Source of the DNA: Cordilura impudica
Lineage: Eukaryota > Arthropoda > Insecta > Diptera > Scathophagidae
NCBI GenBank assembly: GCA_963682025.1
Contig: OY821518.1
Span: forward strand, 141,323,529 to 141,387,528
Reading direction: 5' to 3'
DNA: 64,000 nucleotides
The notes beneath the pieces were generated by a model. The model ran no database searches. It saw nothing but the letters and a program-made list of their open reading frames with translations, and was not told the DNA's origin. How positions within the stretch are numbered: the first letter of the stretch is position 1; every line of letters begins with the position of its first letter. The translations under genes were made by a program, and so were the position numbers. Below, piece by piece: positions 1 to 11,384 of this stretch.

Positions 1-1570
1 TTGTAGTCATCGCGAGGGTGTTTCTCCTTCAATTTATCTAAGCAAAACTCCTTTATGCCGACTTGCATTGCCACAGGAATTTTTCTGACGACTTGATCGT
101 CTATCAAGCCAGAATGGAATGGTTTAACCTTTACAGCGTCCCATTCCTGTTTGAAACGGTCAAAGCAAGGAACGCCTGGTGCACTGGTCTTTCCCATTTT
201 TGTCTCAAAAACTTCCCTTAGCACCAGTTCGTATACGTGGTGTCTGCAAGGTAAATATAAGATTTCTCTCTCCAACAGCCGCTCAAGAGCAACTGCGGCT
301 CCGGAAAATGGGCCACTGTTCGTTGATGTCGTGTCGAAAGAAAGTCCTTGTATTCGATGTGTCATATGCCAAGATGCCAACAGTTGATAAACGGCATGTG
401 CTATTCTCCGGCCTTTTCCTTTCCCATCTTCTACTTTGGGAACTCCAAGAAGTTGTTCTTTTTCTCCGTACGAGACAATTACCGGTAGACGGTCCACCTT
501 CTTTGTACCCACAAAATCCAAAAGCATTTTGCCATCCCAATGGACTACGAAGGATTTAGCTGCGACAAGCTGGAGATAAATGAAACGCGTTGAAGAATAA
601 GAATTCTGAATGAGAGCAAATAAATCTATGCGATCTTACTTCTGGATTGTCTTTCACATAACTCAGCATGTTCTCTCGATTTGAACGCCGACATCTCCGA
701 AGCGACGTACGGTTTATTGTGTATTGTTGAGGATCGCGTCCAAATGCTTCTGCCGCCGCTATCATAATGCCGACCGCGTCTCGGTCAGTCACTTTGCACT
801 TGTCCAAAGCTGATAGGACTCGTTCAGTAAAACATTGTTTGTAACCTCTTCTGTCACCAACATTTGATGGGCCAGCTTCTGCCGGGAAGTTTTCATCCTG
901 TCTCCCATTATCATCGCTTGAATCACTGCTTGAAAATTTAACCACTGCAATTGAAAGAATTTCATTTGAAAATAAACATTGGACGAACACACAAAGCGCG
1001 AAATAGCTTACCGCCTTTAGCGAACTGATCTCTACTAGATTCCGTTGCACGTTTGCGTCGCAACTCTTCTTGTTCTTCGCGCTCAGCTTTTCTTTTCCTC
1101 GTTCGAGTATCAGTAGCGTCCACACCTCCCATAGTTCCTGGCCGGCCATCTTCTCTTTGCTTTAGCAGAAACTCAATGTCTTCGGTATTTGTCATTTTCT
1201 CAAGGGCGTTGGCGTGTGCGATGTCGAAAAGATTATCCAAGCTATCAGAAATCTTATTCTCTTTTTCTCTAGTGGACTCAGTCTTTCTGTGAGATGACTT
1301 TCTTAAAGCATCCCACTCATCGTGCAGCGCAGCTATTTTTCTTGTAACATCACCTCTGGCTTTCGTCGGAATAGCTGCTTGGCGCCAAAAAATCATCACT
1401 GCGTCCGCGACTATAACCGCACTATTTTTCTTCGACATGTTTCGTTTGCGAATGTTGAAGAAATGCATTCTTAGCACTTGCTTCTTCGACGGTAATTTGT
1501 TCCCCGTAATATTCATGCTTGGATAACCAATCAAAAAAATATCGTCGCGCGATCTAAGTTGTGTTGTCAT
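1..1570 (-). CDS. Three-exon gene of an uncharacterised insect protein family, RNase H-like motifs (3' part outside window)
   Basis: An open coding path runs on the minus strand from an ATG at 1570 off the left edge. Exon 1 is 1570-1012, exon 2 is 944-640 and exon 3 is 569-1. The introns are 67 and 70 bp, with GTAAGC and GTAAGA donors and TTGCAG and TCTCCAG acceptors. Splicing keeps frame: exons 1 and 2 make exactly 288 codons and exon 3 adds 189. Exon 1 has a charged helical segment with FWRQAAIPTK and LFDIAHANALEKM. Exon 2 has an acidic serine run, then LDKCKVTDRDAV. Exon 3 has VVHWDGK, LSFDTTSTNSG and LPCRHH, which recall an RNase H-fold core and a CxxH motif as in hAT-type transposases. 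I recognise the architecture from many unnamed, expanded insect proteins; function is unknown. Possible roles are a domesticated or active transposase. Start choice is uncertain: internal ATGs exist at MNITGNK and MSKKNS. No stop or frameshift is seen. Confidence 0.75.
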
Positions 1571-1860
1571 CTTAACTTTTAAAAAACGGGAGAAAAATCA
1601 ATTTACTTTTCGCGGTCGTCGGCACTTGTTGAATGACAACAATCGATGAATGAACTGCTATTTATAACTACTACGTATTTTGCAATATTTTACTGCCAGG
1701 TACTGATGAATGGGGGCATCTGCTACGTGTGCGTTTCAAATTTTTCAAGACTTTCCAAACAATGACCACTCTTGAATATTGGTGGAATTTCTGTAAAAAA
1801 ATCAAAAAAAATCAAAAAAATCACGATATTGTGCAACTGTAAATACATAGATTTTCAGTA
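1571..1860. other. Upstream flank of the 1-1570 gene
   Basis: This is the likely 5' flank of the minus-strand gene. A weak TATA-like stretch (minus-strand AGTTATAAAT) lies near 1665. An A-rich run of CAAAAAAAATC repeats lies near 1797-1825. I see no other gene and no terminal inverted repeat that would mark the gene as part of a mobile element. Confidence 0.4.
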
Positions 1861-2157
1861 TTTTTGTATGGGGAGTCCCTCAAGGAGTGGAGATAGAGGG
1901 TAAGTTTGTTCGGAAAAGATGTTGGGGATGAAAAGTTAATGGGGGTCGGTCATATATTTTGCCCCCCCCTAGGGGTGACCCCTGATGACCTATGGTGTTT
2001 TTCGAAAATACTGAGCAACCTCCATTTTTGTATGGTGACCCCCCTAAGGGGAGGAGATAGGGGGTGGGTGTCTTAAGGGAAAATGTTGGCGGTAAAAAGT
2101 TAATGGGGGTCGGCCATACATTCTTCCCCCCTACGGGTGACCCCTGATGACCTATGG
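1861..2157. repeat. Two-copy tandem repeat, 164-bp period, G/C-run rich
   Basis: A 134-bp segment starting TTTTTGTATG and ending CCTGATGACCTATGG occurs at 1861-1994 and again at 2025-2157. Both copies hold GGGG/CCCC runs, GTTAATGGGGGTCGG and AGGGGTGACCCCTGATGAC. The offset is 164 bp throughout, with scattered substitutions. It is non-coding and GC-rich compared with its surroundings. It could be internal subrepeats of a mobile element. Confidence 0.8.
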
Positions 2158-3117
2158 CAATTTCCCCCCTAATTTTGGTAAAGTGGACCTTTTTCTCGGC
2201 TCGTGCGCAACCCCTAATTTTTTTTTTTTTTAATTTTTTTTTTCCGCATTGTCATTTTTTTTCAAAAAGGCACGGAATAGAGCCCTCATCTACCAAAATA
2301 TCGACACAAGGTCCACCCTAATGTCCATACCAAATGCTAACTATAAATCACCATATTTTTTCAGATTTCCACATTTTGATGAAAAAATTGCTTAATAATT
2401 TATTAATGGTTCCTCTGATCATTCCTGTTATAAAAATTATTAATTTCTCACACCTGAAACTATTAAAATTCTTAACGATAACACTTTGGGTATATTTATT
2501 GAGCACACAAATCCTTCGTATTCTTGCCTTAATATATTAGTTAATTCTAATAAAAAATTCTTAGTATAATGGGTTCATTTACATACTGAATAAATATTCA
2601 ATGAAAATCGGTTACCACTAGAAAAATTTCTTACGGTGATTTGTTATTCTGGTATATTAATAAAAAAAAATAATATATTTTCTTCATTTACTGTCATATA
2701 ACCATAACCTTTATAAATTGACTGTATCAACAACTGCGAAATTAGTTCCGATAAAAATCTTTATAAATATTTGTAAAGTCATTCAATTGAGGCAAACGAA
2801 TTTAAATCTGTAAAACTAACTTCAATACTAAATATTGATAATTCAACTAAGTAGTTGTATTATAAAATCTTATTTTAAACCGAAAATTTGTTTTCCGATA
2901 TTATAGCAAATTATTGTTTAAAATTAAAAAAAAAATAATGAATTTTCGATTCTGGTTGTCATTTTTGAAAAAAAAAAAAATAATAATAATAATAAAATAA
3001 ATAAATAAACGAAAAATTAAACTTTTACCTAATTTGTAAAAGTTTAATAAATTTATTATTGACTATAAAACCCTATGAAAAGAATACTAAACGAGATAAA
3101 AACGCTATATTTTCACT
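2158..3117. other. AT-rich non-coding stretch
   Basis: The sequence opens with poly-T runs (2218-2250) and continues as AT-rich DNA with homopolymers and a TAATAATAATAA run near 2980. The one short open frame (2334-2540) has no recognisable motif and its composition is that of random AT-rich DNA. Nothing else can be supported. Confidence 0.5.
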
Positions 3118-3809
3118 AATGGCTGATTGACAATCACAAATTTTGTTATATTGTTGTTATATGGCTCGATATCAGTACTAAATTATCTTTTCAATAAGCT
3201 ATATAGCTTCAAAATAGTAAAAAAAAAACTTTCCAAGAATTAGCAACTGCCCTAGACCACTTTTGTACCAAAAATCACTAGGTCATGAAATTTGACGGAA
3301 ATTTTTTTAACTTTAAGAAATAATTTTTTTTTTGTCTCTATACCTATTATTTTATTACCACGTTGATAACCTGAGAAAAATCCACAAAAAAAAATCTTGT
3401 AAAAAAAATTCAGGCAGTGGAATTTACTTAAAAACTCACACAGTTATTCTCCAACATATATTTAACAAAACCTTAAGGTGCCAGATCCATGTTTTGAAAT
3501 TTGTGATCTCATTGCGCAGTACGTTAACAACGTGGTAATAAAACAATACTTCATGTCTGAGTACTTATAGGTATAGCACATAGACAAAAAAAAAAAGATA
3601 TGGCTTTAATTAATTTCTTAAGGATGGAAATTTTTCGTCAAATTTTATGACCAAGTGATTTTTGGTACAAAAGTGGTCTGGGGCATTTGCTATTTCTTGG
3701 CAAGTTTTTATTCGATTTTAAAGCTATATAGCTTTTTGGGAAGATAATTTAGTACTGATAGCGATCCAAATAACAATATAACAAAATTTTTGATTGTCAA
3801 TCAGCCATT
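3118..3809. mobile_element. Long-armed foldback element (inverted-repeat transposon)
   Basis: The ends are AATGGCTGATTGACAATC (3118) and its reverse complement (ending 3809). The left arm runs to about 3366 and the right arm from about 3528, so arms of roughly 250-280 bp surround a loop of about 160 bp. Arm identity by eye is about 80 percent with several indels; TCAGTACTAAATTATCTT and ACCACTTTTGTACCAAAA are shared blocks. There is no coding capacity. Target duplications are unclear. It resembles a foldback or large MITE. Confidence 0.8.
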
Positions 3810-3893
3810 CGTATATAATAAACCCCAATTGCTGAAATCATACGGTCCTATGCTCCTTGCAGGAGTAATAAGAACAAATATATTAGAGTGGGT

Positions 3894-4140
3894 CAAATTG
3901 TAGGGGGGCCGAAAAAAATCTCCACGAGCTCATCGCGATTCTGGTACTATGAGCCATAACAAGCATTTTTGCCCAAGGAACCATACCTCTAAAATCATTT
4001 TCGAACCCTCCAAAATTTCGATGAAAAAATCGATTTATATCGTGTATGGGTACTCCACATAATTTAATATGCCATTTGTTATGGTCCATAGTACCAGAAT
4101 CGCGATGAGCCCATGGAGTAAAAATAATTGACCCACCCTT
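3894..4140. mobile_element. Palindromic MITE with GAGTGGGTCAA ends
   Basis: The ends GAGTGGGTCAA (left) and TTGACCCACCCT (right) are inverted repeats. Inside, CATCGCGATTCTGGTACTAT at about 3930 is repeated inverted near 4090 together with CCATAACAA, so the whole element is nearly palindromic. It is about 245 bp with no open frame of its own. A half copy of the same family lies at 53084-53225, which confirms that it is a dispersed repeat. Confidence 0.8.
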
Positions 4141-4430
4141 ATATTTATATAATTTAAAGTAGAATTATACTTTGTTAAAAGCAACGCGGAAGATATTTAT
4201 AAAGATGATAACAGATAAATTAAACTATATTTAACAGTTTAATATATGATACAAATAATTAATTAAAATAATTAATAATTAAAGAAAACCCATTGACTTT
4301 GACTTCCGGAGTTAATAATATTGAAGTCATAGGTGTAAATAAATTGTGCCTTTCTATTCTTCATAAGCACCTAAGAATGGTTTTAAAGTTATAAATACGT
4401 TACGTTGTTTCAGACCGTTTTATAGTGCAT
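4141..4430. other. AT-rich spacer
   Basis: AT-rich sequence between the MITE and the DINE-like element, with no open frame or repeat structure that I can support. Confidence 0.4.
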
Positions 4431-4790
4431 TATACCCTGTACTACTATGAGGTCTGTCTATAATGAGTTTGTGCTGATGTTTGTAACTACTAAAAATATA
4501 TGACCAAGACCCATCTTTAGTTATACCGATCAACCTAGAATCACTTTCTAAGTGGATTTTGCGATGTCCATTCATCTGTCCGTCTCTGTGTCTAAGTAAA
4601 CTATGTAATCAAACTACAGGTCGTAAGCATGAATATTTTTTGATGAAATTTTGTACATAACCTTCTGTCGGCCATAGGACGAACGCTATTGAATTGGTGA
4701 AAATCGGTGCATGTTCAGACATAATCCCCATACCAATGACCCCTATCATATCAAATTAAATTGCCATAAGATCACAATTATCATGTAGAT

Positions 4791-5621
4791 CTGTGGTTTT
4801 CTGGAATAACCGCGTATGTCCATTTTGGTCAGTTTTGAGTCAACGATGCCAAATATATTAATTTTTAATGCTCTTTACATGTGTTAAATTTTTTTTTAAT
4901 GTTGACCACTTCTGAGTTTTTTCTTTAAATAACGACGTAACTTAAGTGTTTATTAAACCAATTTGCAGCACTAACGATGTATGTCAACCTACGTTTGATT
5001 GCTGACAAATTATTTTCTCAGAAAACGACACATAGCGACATACGTTGTTATTAATGAAAAAAAAAAATGCAAAATAATTTCGGATTAGTTTTCAGTTTAT
5101 AACCACTTATAAAAACTTGTGTGTTTATTTCTGTTATTTTTTGTCACTATTATTCTTGATACGTTGTTATATTCTCATCCTAAGTCCCGTTAACTTTTTG
5201 TTGACGAAAAAATAAATCTATTTTTCAAGCAACAACAACTTATGTCTACATGGGTGGTTGCATTGGTAGTTTTCTTTTTCAAAGAAAACGACGTTTGCCG
5301 ACATAAGTTGTTTTATCTGCACACACTTTAAGTGTAATTTACATATTGTTTTTTTCGTCCTTTTCTAGGATCTATTCCTCTGAAGATTTTTGACTCAAAA
5401 TTTTATATAAAGTATTTATTGCCCATATCTACAGGACTGTTAAATAAAAAGCTCTAAAATCTTTATATCGAGCCTATAATTTCAAATATAAAGTTTTTTG
5501 GCTCCCCTGAACATTTTGATTTTATGACATACGCGGTTATTCTAGAAAACCAGAAATATGTGATTTGTATTTGAATTGAAATCTTACTGGTTACTCAAGA
5601 GGATATTCTAGAAAACCACAG
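4791..5621. mobile_element. MITE with CTGTGGTTTTCT ends (copy A), nested in DINE-like element
   Basis: The left end CTGTGGTTTTCTGGAATAAC (4791) is mirrored by ATTCTAGAAAACCACAG at the right end (5621). A second inverted terminal motif, GACATACGCGGTTATTCTAG, sits inside at 5526-5552 and pairs with the left end including ACCGCGTATGTC. The element is non-coding. An internal hairpin pairs ACAACAACTTATGTC with GACATAAGTTGTT. A second copy at 22196-22952 is very similar. The flanking GATCT/AATCT may be a target duplication. Confidence 0.8.
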
Positions 5622-5765
5622 AAATCTCGGTGAAATTGTGTCTACATGTGTTTATTTCATCCATTGTTCAGTAGTCCAAAAATAAACCATATAGGGCATT
5701 TGTTAGTCATAGCCCCCTATGAAAACCAAAAATATTCCACCGATTTCTCTCAGATTTGGCTTGTA

Positions 5766-6991
5766 AAGGGTCCGCCATCTAACGTTTTTTTTTCAACTAG
5801 TGCTTATTTTGTGAATGGTAACACTTAGCTCATGTCTGATTTGACAGATAATTAGTTTTATCCTTCCGCTGAACGAATATGGTTGTGTATGCGCTTGAAC
5901 AACGCTGGGAAATATTGCGACATTACTTTGAAAATCATGGTAATGTTGCAGAATGTGTGCGAAAATTGCGTACGGATTTTGGAAGAAGAGAAAACCGTCA
6001 GCTCCGTATGTTCGTTATCTTGTGAAAAAAGTGAAAGAAACTGGCATCCTCATCGATAAGCCAAAGTGTGAAAAGCCAAAAACAGTGCGTACACCCGAGA
6101 ATATTGCTGCTGTGGCAGAAAGTGTGCGTGAAGCGCCATCAACATCAATTCACCGTCGTTCTCATGAATTGAACATTTCGGAGGCATCATTGAGACGAAT
6201 TTTGCATAAAGACCTTGGTATGACGCCATACAAAGTCCAATTGGTTCAGGAGTTGAAGCCAACTGACCATCCAATGCGTTTTCGCTTCGCTAAGTGGGCC
6301 TGCGATCGACTTACAGAAGATGCCGATTTTGCCAAAAAGTCATCTTTTCAGATGAAGTTCATTTTGATCTTGGCGGGTATGTAAACAAGCAAAATTGTCG
6401 CATTTGGGGCACAGACAACCCATCCAGAAGCATAATTGAGCCATTTTTCTTCGAAAATGATCAAGGAGTGTCCATTACAGTCAATGGCGATCGTTATCGG
6501 GCCATGTTGAACGAATTTTTGTTCACAAAAATTGAAGAGGAGGATATTGGCAACATTTGGTTTCAAGAGGACTTCGCTACGTGCCACACACCCGAAGCTA
6601 CACTCGATGTTTTGCGCCCTGTTTTTGAAGATCGCATTATCAGCCGCGGAGCTGATGTCGTTTGGCCACTTCGGAGCTGCAATTTGACACCGTTGGACTA
6701 TTATTTGTGGGGTGCCCTCAAAGATAAGTGTTACGCCAACAAGCCAGATACAATTGACGCTTTAAAGGACAATATTCGTGAAGCCATTGGTGAAATACAG
6801 CCGCACACAATCGATAATGTGCTTAAAAATTGGACCGATCGTGTAGGCTACTGCATGGCCATTTGAATGAAATTATTTTCCATTATTAACCGGAAGGATT
6901 GTACTTTCAAATAAAAAAAGAAATTTGAGATAATATTCAGTAGTTTTTTTTTATAGCATTTAAAAAAAAAAAAGTTATTTGGCGGACCCTT
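5766..6991 (+). mobile_element. Mariner-like DNA transposon with TA target duplication
   Basis: The ends AAGGGTCCGCCA (5766) and TGGCGGACCCTT (6991) are inverted repeats, flanked by TA at 5764-5765 and 6992-6993. Removing the 1226-bp element and one TA restores the host DINE-like sequence CTTGTATATGTTTT, as found in other copies. This defines the boundaries exactly. It carries a broken transposase gene (5879-6866) on the plus strand and has ordinary mariner size. Confidence 0.93.
5879..6866 (+). pseudogene. Mariner-family transposase, frameshifted and catalytically altered
   Basis: The ATG at 5879 opens a helix-turn-helix N-terminus (ENHGNVAECVRKLRTDFG). A one-base shift lies near 5985-5993, and the next frame carries NISEASLRRILHKDLGMTPY. 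A second shift lies in the A-run near 6334-6340, before IFSDEVHFDLGGYVNKQNCR, which holds the first catalytic Asp. The second Asp is in FQEDFATCHT. The third position is Asn in RSCNLTPLDYY, where the family has Asp, 36 residues after the second. The stretch between IWGTDNP and EPFFFEN is short; intact relatives carry a conserved VWCG-type segment there, so about 20-25 residues seem deleted (inference). In intact copies the enzyme cuts and pastes at TA; this one cannot. Confidence 0.9.
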
Positions 6992-7200
6992 TATATGTTT
7001 TAGTAAAATATGGGTGTCTTATTGGTCAGGATCGGTCTACTTTTTGACAGCATCCGATATGAACTTTCTCAGATCTGCAGGCAAAATTTGTTTTATGCTT
7101 ATTTTCTATACCCATTTAGTTGGACCTAAGACCAATACTCTAAACGCATGGTATAGTGTATCGCATAGACGGTCTAGACCGACTATTATTTTCTTCCTTG

Positions 7201-8764
7201 TCACTCTTTATGAAATTGCACTTGAGCGGGGAAAATAATAATGTTTATTGTTTTTTTTTTTTTGCAGAAATTAGCAATTGTAATTAAATCAAAAGGGTCA
7301 CAGCTATTTTGCATTAACTTAGTTGTACCTGAGGAGGAACAGGTTTATAAATTATTATAATTGTTAATTTTTCAATAATTTTAATAAGATTTAATTTCTA
7401 AGCGGAAGAACTGAGAATAACAATAATATTGGAATTCGTAATTATTTATATTATATTAATTTATTTTTATCTCTAATTTTTATTTAAATATAGAAAGATA
7501 AATAAAAAAAATATGTGTTTTTTTATGTATTTAAAATGGGCCAGTCTGACTAATGGTTGCTTCAATCAATAAAACACTTAAAATACCATTGTCTCAATCG
7601 AATATGACAATTTACGCAATCAAATATCAGTTGTATTAGACTTCGTTTGGTATTTTGGAAAATATTTTGCAGTAATCATAACAGAATAGTGTGATTGTCA
7701 AAAAATTCAGTTGGCAACAAATTCGGTTGCAACAACGATCCGTTCTCGTGTATAGAAATTCAAAAAAATATATATAGAAAGAAAATTCACAATTAAATAA
7801 AAATATAATTGTATAATCATGAATTCTTATGGTATATGATTTTGGATAAAATTCTCACCTTAGTATGAAAAAAGCTTTAACAATCTTCTAATACATATGT
7901 GTTTTTTTAGCAATCGAAGAATGTTAATTGATCCCTCTTCATGAACCCCCACAAAAAAATGTATGCCAGTGTATAAAAGAATTTTTGTTTTTGTAGTATT
8001 TGCTAGCAGTCATTGCACTCACTTTTTATATATAGTTTTAATCTGTATTTTTACCCACTATTTATGTAGATATGTATGTATATACTTTTTTTTAGATTTG
8101 TATTTGTTTCCAACACTAAGAAGTTCATTGACTTTTAGCTAAAACACCACACTTACTTTTAGATTCCGCGAATTTGAGTGTTGTTGTTGTGGTTCATTTT
8201 TAAAATGTTCTATATATATATATTTTTCTAATGCTTACGCTTGACAAATTTTGTGCTTGCAAAATCGCACTAATACGTATACAAATAATAAAACAGTCAT
8301 AAAAATTCACCCAAACATGATCATAAAAAAACTGCAAAAGTCAGATAGAAATGACTGTATACAGAACAGCACAATAAGTACACGCTGTGAGATCATTTGT
8401 GTTGAACATCGATACACACACCTGTTAACAATATTGATATGGATACTCACATACTTATACATATTTGAATGCTGGTTTTTCGTGCTTCTTCTAAGGAGAA
8501 TAATATATTAATGTCAGAAATAAGCAAATCATAAATAAAGATTTAATGATAAATCACACTTCCCCGAAGTTTTTCTTTTTAAATTGTTTTAAATCCTTTT
8601 CATATTTAAATCCTTTTCAAATGTTTAAACTTTTAAGTCCTGTTGCTTGCATTCCACGCATTGAGTTATTATTGGTTATGAATGACGACTGACTTAAGCT
8701 AACTACATTGTTAGGGATTGATTTTGTTTTAAAACATTATAAATTGAAAAAAATGAATAGATAA
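7201..8764. other. AT-rich non-coding stretch
   Basis: No gene is supported. The stretch holds poly-T (7250-7262), a TATATATATA run (8211-8225) and short open frames such as 8251-8511 without motifs. A GTTGCAACAACG/ACAAATTCGGTTGC patch near 7700-7740 resembles fragments near 20880 and 38650 (TTTCTGTTGATAC, ATTCGGTTGGC) and may be part of an undefined MITE family. Confidence 0.4.
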
Positions 8765-9045
8765 CAAGTAAAAACAATTAGTGATATAGTCTAGACAAAC
8801 TATACGATATCATATACCATGAGTTTCGAGAATTGGTCTTAGATCCAACTAATTGTGTATAGAAGATAAGCATAAACCGAAACAGAGTGGATGCTATATT
8901 TATATGCAGACTATGTCGAAAAATGAACCGATCCTCACCATGTTTAGTAAGGTCACTTATATCTTACAAAATCATATACAAACCACATTTGAGAAATAAC
9001 TATTCATTATATTTGTTTTTTGATTGATTTAAGTGAAGATCAGGA
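8765..9045 (-). mobile_element. Degraded DINE-like element, reverse orientation
   Basis: The sequence starts ACAAGTAAAAACAATTAG and continues through TAGTCTAGAC, CATATACCATGAG, AGATCCAACTAATTG and TGAACCGATCCTCACCATG to AAGTGAAGATCAGG. These are the 3'-half blocks of the DINE-like family read on the minus strand, with many substitutions and small deletions. The 5' half is absent. It is an old, truncated copy. Confidence 0.75.
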
Positions 9046-11084
9046 ATAAGCTTAATATTAACATTTTCCGATGTTGTTTAGAAGAACATTTCCTAGAAGT
9101 AAGAGATCGGTATATAATAGCCTTTGTTATGCGATAATATAGTTTCTCATTTTGAATAACTATGTTTAATTTTTGCTGGGTATTTCACAAAATCAATCTT
9201 GTTTCTGTTTCTAGTCTGTGAGTAGTTGAACCTTATTTGTATGGAGCTGAATTCACTAGTAAAAACAGTTTTGAGATATTTTAACGTAAAAAAATTACCA
9301 TTTTTGGATTTTTAGATGATGATGGCTTCGAATTCGCATTCCTCAAAATCCTGAGATTATAGAAGTTTTTGAGATTAGATTAGGATTCTACACAACAAAA
9401 TACGAGCAGATACAAAAATGGTCAACGGAATTTTTCTGTGATTTCAATAATTTTGTTTGCTAATTGTAAATTGTAAAAAAAAAATTTGAAATGGGAAGGC
9501 AAAATTTAGAAAGAACCGATTAATTCAGAAGACTAGCAATAAGGCAATCAGAGGAGGAAAAACCTGTAACCCTAATTTCCAAAATTAAGGATAGAAGCTC
9601 ATCGAATATTTAGTACATATTGACACGCTATATGACTTCAAACCAAAATGAACAGACCAAAAAGCCAACTATAAAATTTTTATTGCAGAATGAATATTTA
9701 TTGTCAGAACATTTAAGGAAGAAACGTTTCTATGTGTACTAAGTCTAATATGTATAGCGGACATAAATACAGGGAAGAAAGGGGGCACCCAAACATTTAG
9801 GAATATACTCAATAGCTCTGAAATATATGCGCTATCTATATTGGACAGCAATATTAATTTTTGATTTCAAACTGTTCTCTGATATAACTGTCAAATATAA
9901 TATTAATTTTGATATCAGTACGACTATTTCATAATATATATTGTAGCAAATCGATCGACAAATACTTTCAGATCTTATGAATAAATTGGTTTTACACGTT
10001 CTCTTCAAAATAATTATTGATGCAGATACCAATTTTTTTTTAAATATAAGCGCTCGATATACAAATTTGTTTATACTGTATTAAATATAAAAACTAATAA
10101 ATCTACATATTTTCATAAAATAACGAATCAATTTAAGGAATTTTATGAATACATTAAATTTGTTTTAATTAAAAAAAATCATGATGAAGAATATATTTAT
10201 AAATTTTAATAAAGAGTCAATTTGATTTCAAAAGTACACCACGGGTTAATTTCAGAAAATAAGTCCAGAATATTATTTTTTGCAATCATTAAAATATTAT
10301 CAACAAGTTTTATCGAAATCCTTCCACTAATACATATTATTTCGATATTTTGTTTTCAAAAAATTTAATAAATTTGAATTTTGAACTTAGAGAGGGACAG
10401 TTTATAGTGTTTCAATTTAACGTTAATTTACAAGATTGAGAACTTGTATCAAGTAGCATAATATTTCGAGAAAAGATATTTGAAATATGAAAACACCAAA
10501 AAGGTGTAGCCTAAATGTTGAAAAATTTTAAAAAATCACATTTTTCTTCAAATCCGCTGAAATAAAAACGATACACTTGCCAAACATAATTTTTGAAAAA
10601 GTAAAATTGGAGATTTTGAAATAGTGCTAAAAAATACGTACCGTTCTGACAATAATTTGGAACGGCATAATAATAAACGGGATACTTTACATAAGATCAT
10701 TTTGGATCAGAAGAATGCAAAAATGTTGCCGTTGTAAATTATTTCAATGTCTTTAAGAATGTGAGCTCGATTTTCTTAATCAAGTGATCGGCTATTTTTC
10801 AACCGATAATAGATTTTGTTATATTATTAGATTATGGTTTATTAATTAATTTAATTAAAACGCAATTATTAATATCAAAATTTTTGTGAAAAATTATTTT
10901 TTTTCATAATTTTTACATATAACTGCATATATGAACTTGGAATTCAATGCGCATCCAGAAAGCAATATCCGATTTGGCTCAAATTTTGCTCACTAAAATT
11001 TTAGATCCAGTGCCACAATAATCCGATCCGCACACCTCAAAATTCCACCAACATTTTTTTTATACAAACCACTGTCGCCCTACT
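9046..11084. other. AT-rich non-coding stretch
   Basis: Two short minus-strand open frames (9669-9851 and 9832-10032) have no motifs and look like chance frames in AT-rich DNA. No repeat with definable ends is visible. The region just upstream of 11085 may be decayed Tc1-like sequence (GCCCTACTGTATATGGATACAAC), but nothing aligns clearly. Confidence 0.4.
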
Positions 11085-11200
11085 GTATATGGATACAACT
11101 TCGCAGAGTAGCGACATAAACCCTATTGAGAATATTTGGAACTAACTCGTTAAAGAAAACTGTGAAAACATCACACTTTTCAAAATCAGAGTTGATTCAG
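11085..11200 (+). pseudogene. Tc1-like transposase C-terminal remnant
   Basis: In one frame the sequence reads SQSSDINPIENIWN, a stop, then LVKENCEN. This matches the strongly conserved Tc1-family block around the third catalytic residue (SPDxNPIENxW, with the E of PIEN as the catalytic Glu). There is an in-frame stop after the Trp-Asn. Neither the DD portion nor terminal repeats are recognisable nearby. It is a short relic of a Tc1-like element. Confidence 0.75.
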
Positions 11201-11384
11201 GTAAGCTTGAATTAAGAGTAATAATAAGAAATTTGGCTTTTAATCACTGTATGAAGAAAAAATAAAATAAACAAGTAGATAGTTTTGCATAAAATGAAAT
11301 AAATTTACACTGCAAGTATCATCATTTCCAACTGAATTTAATTAAATTAATGATGTTGGAATACAGAAGGAAACTTGACACCAC

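Larger units (their letters stand above)
4431..7200 (+). mobile_element. DINE-1/Helentron-like element, split by two nested insertions
   Basis: This repeat starts TATACCCTGTACTACTATG and ends with a GGTCTAGACC palindrome followed by an AT stretch and CTTG. It is present in three pieces: 4431-4790, 5622-5763 and 6994-7200. Joining them rebuilds the same order of blocks seen in the fuller copies at 30649 and 38907. A TATACCC start, a hairpin just before a CTTG end and a GTCCRTC-rich core match the plan of Drosophila DINE-1. It is non-autonomous, with no protein. The first interruption is a MITE (4791-5621) and the second is a mariner (5766-6991). Confidence 0.8.

Noticed and set aside
3332..3538. 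68-residue frame inside the foldback
   Set aside because: Lies across the loop and one arm of an inverted repeat; no protein signature.
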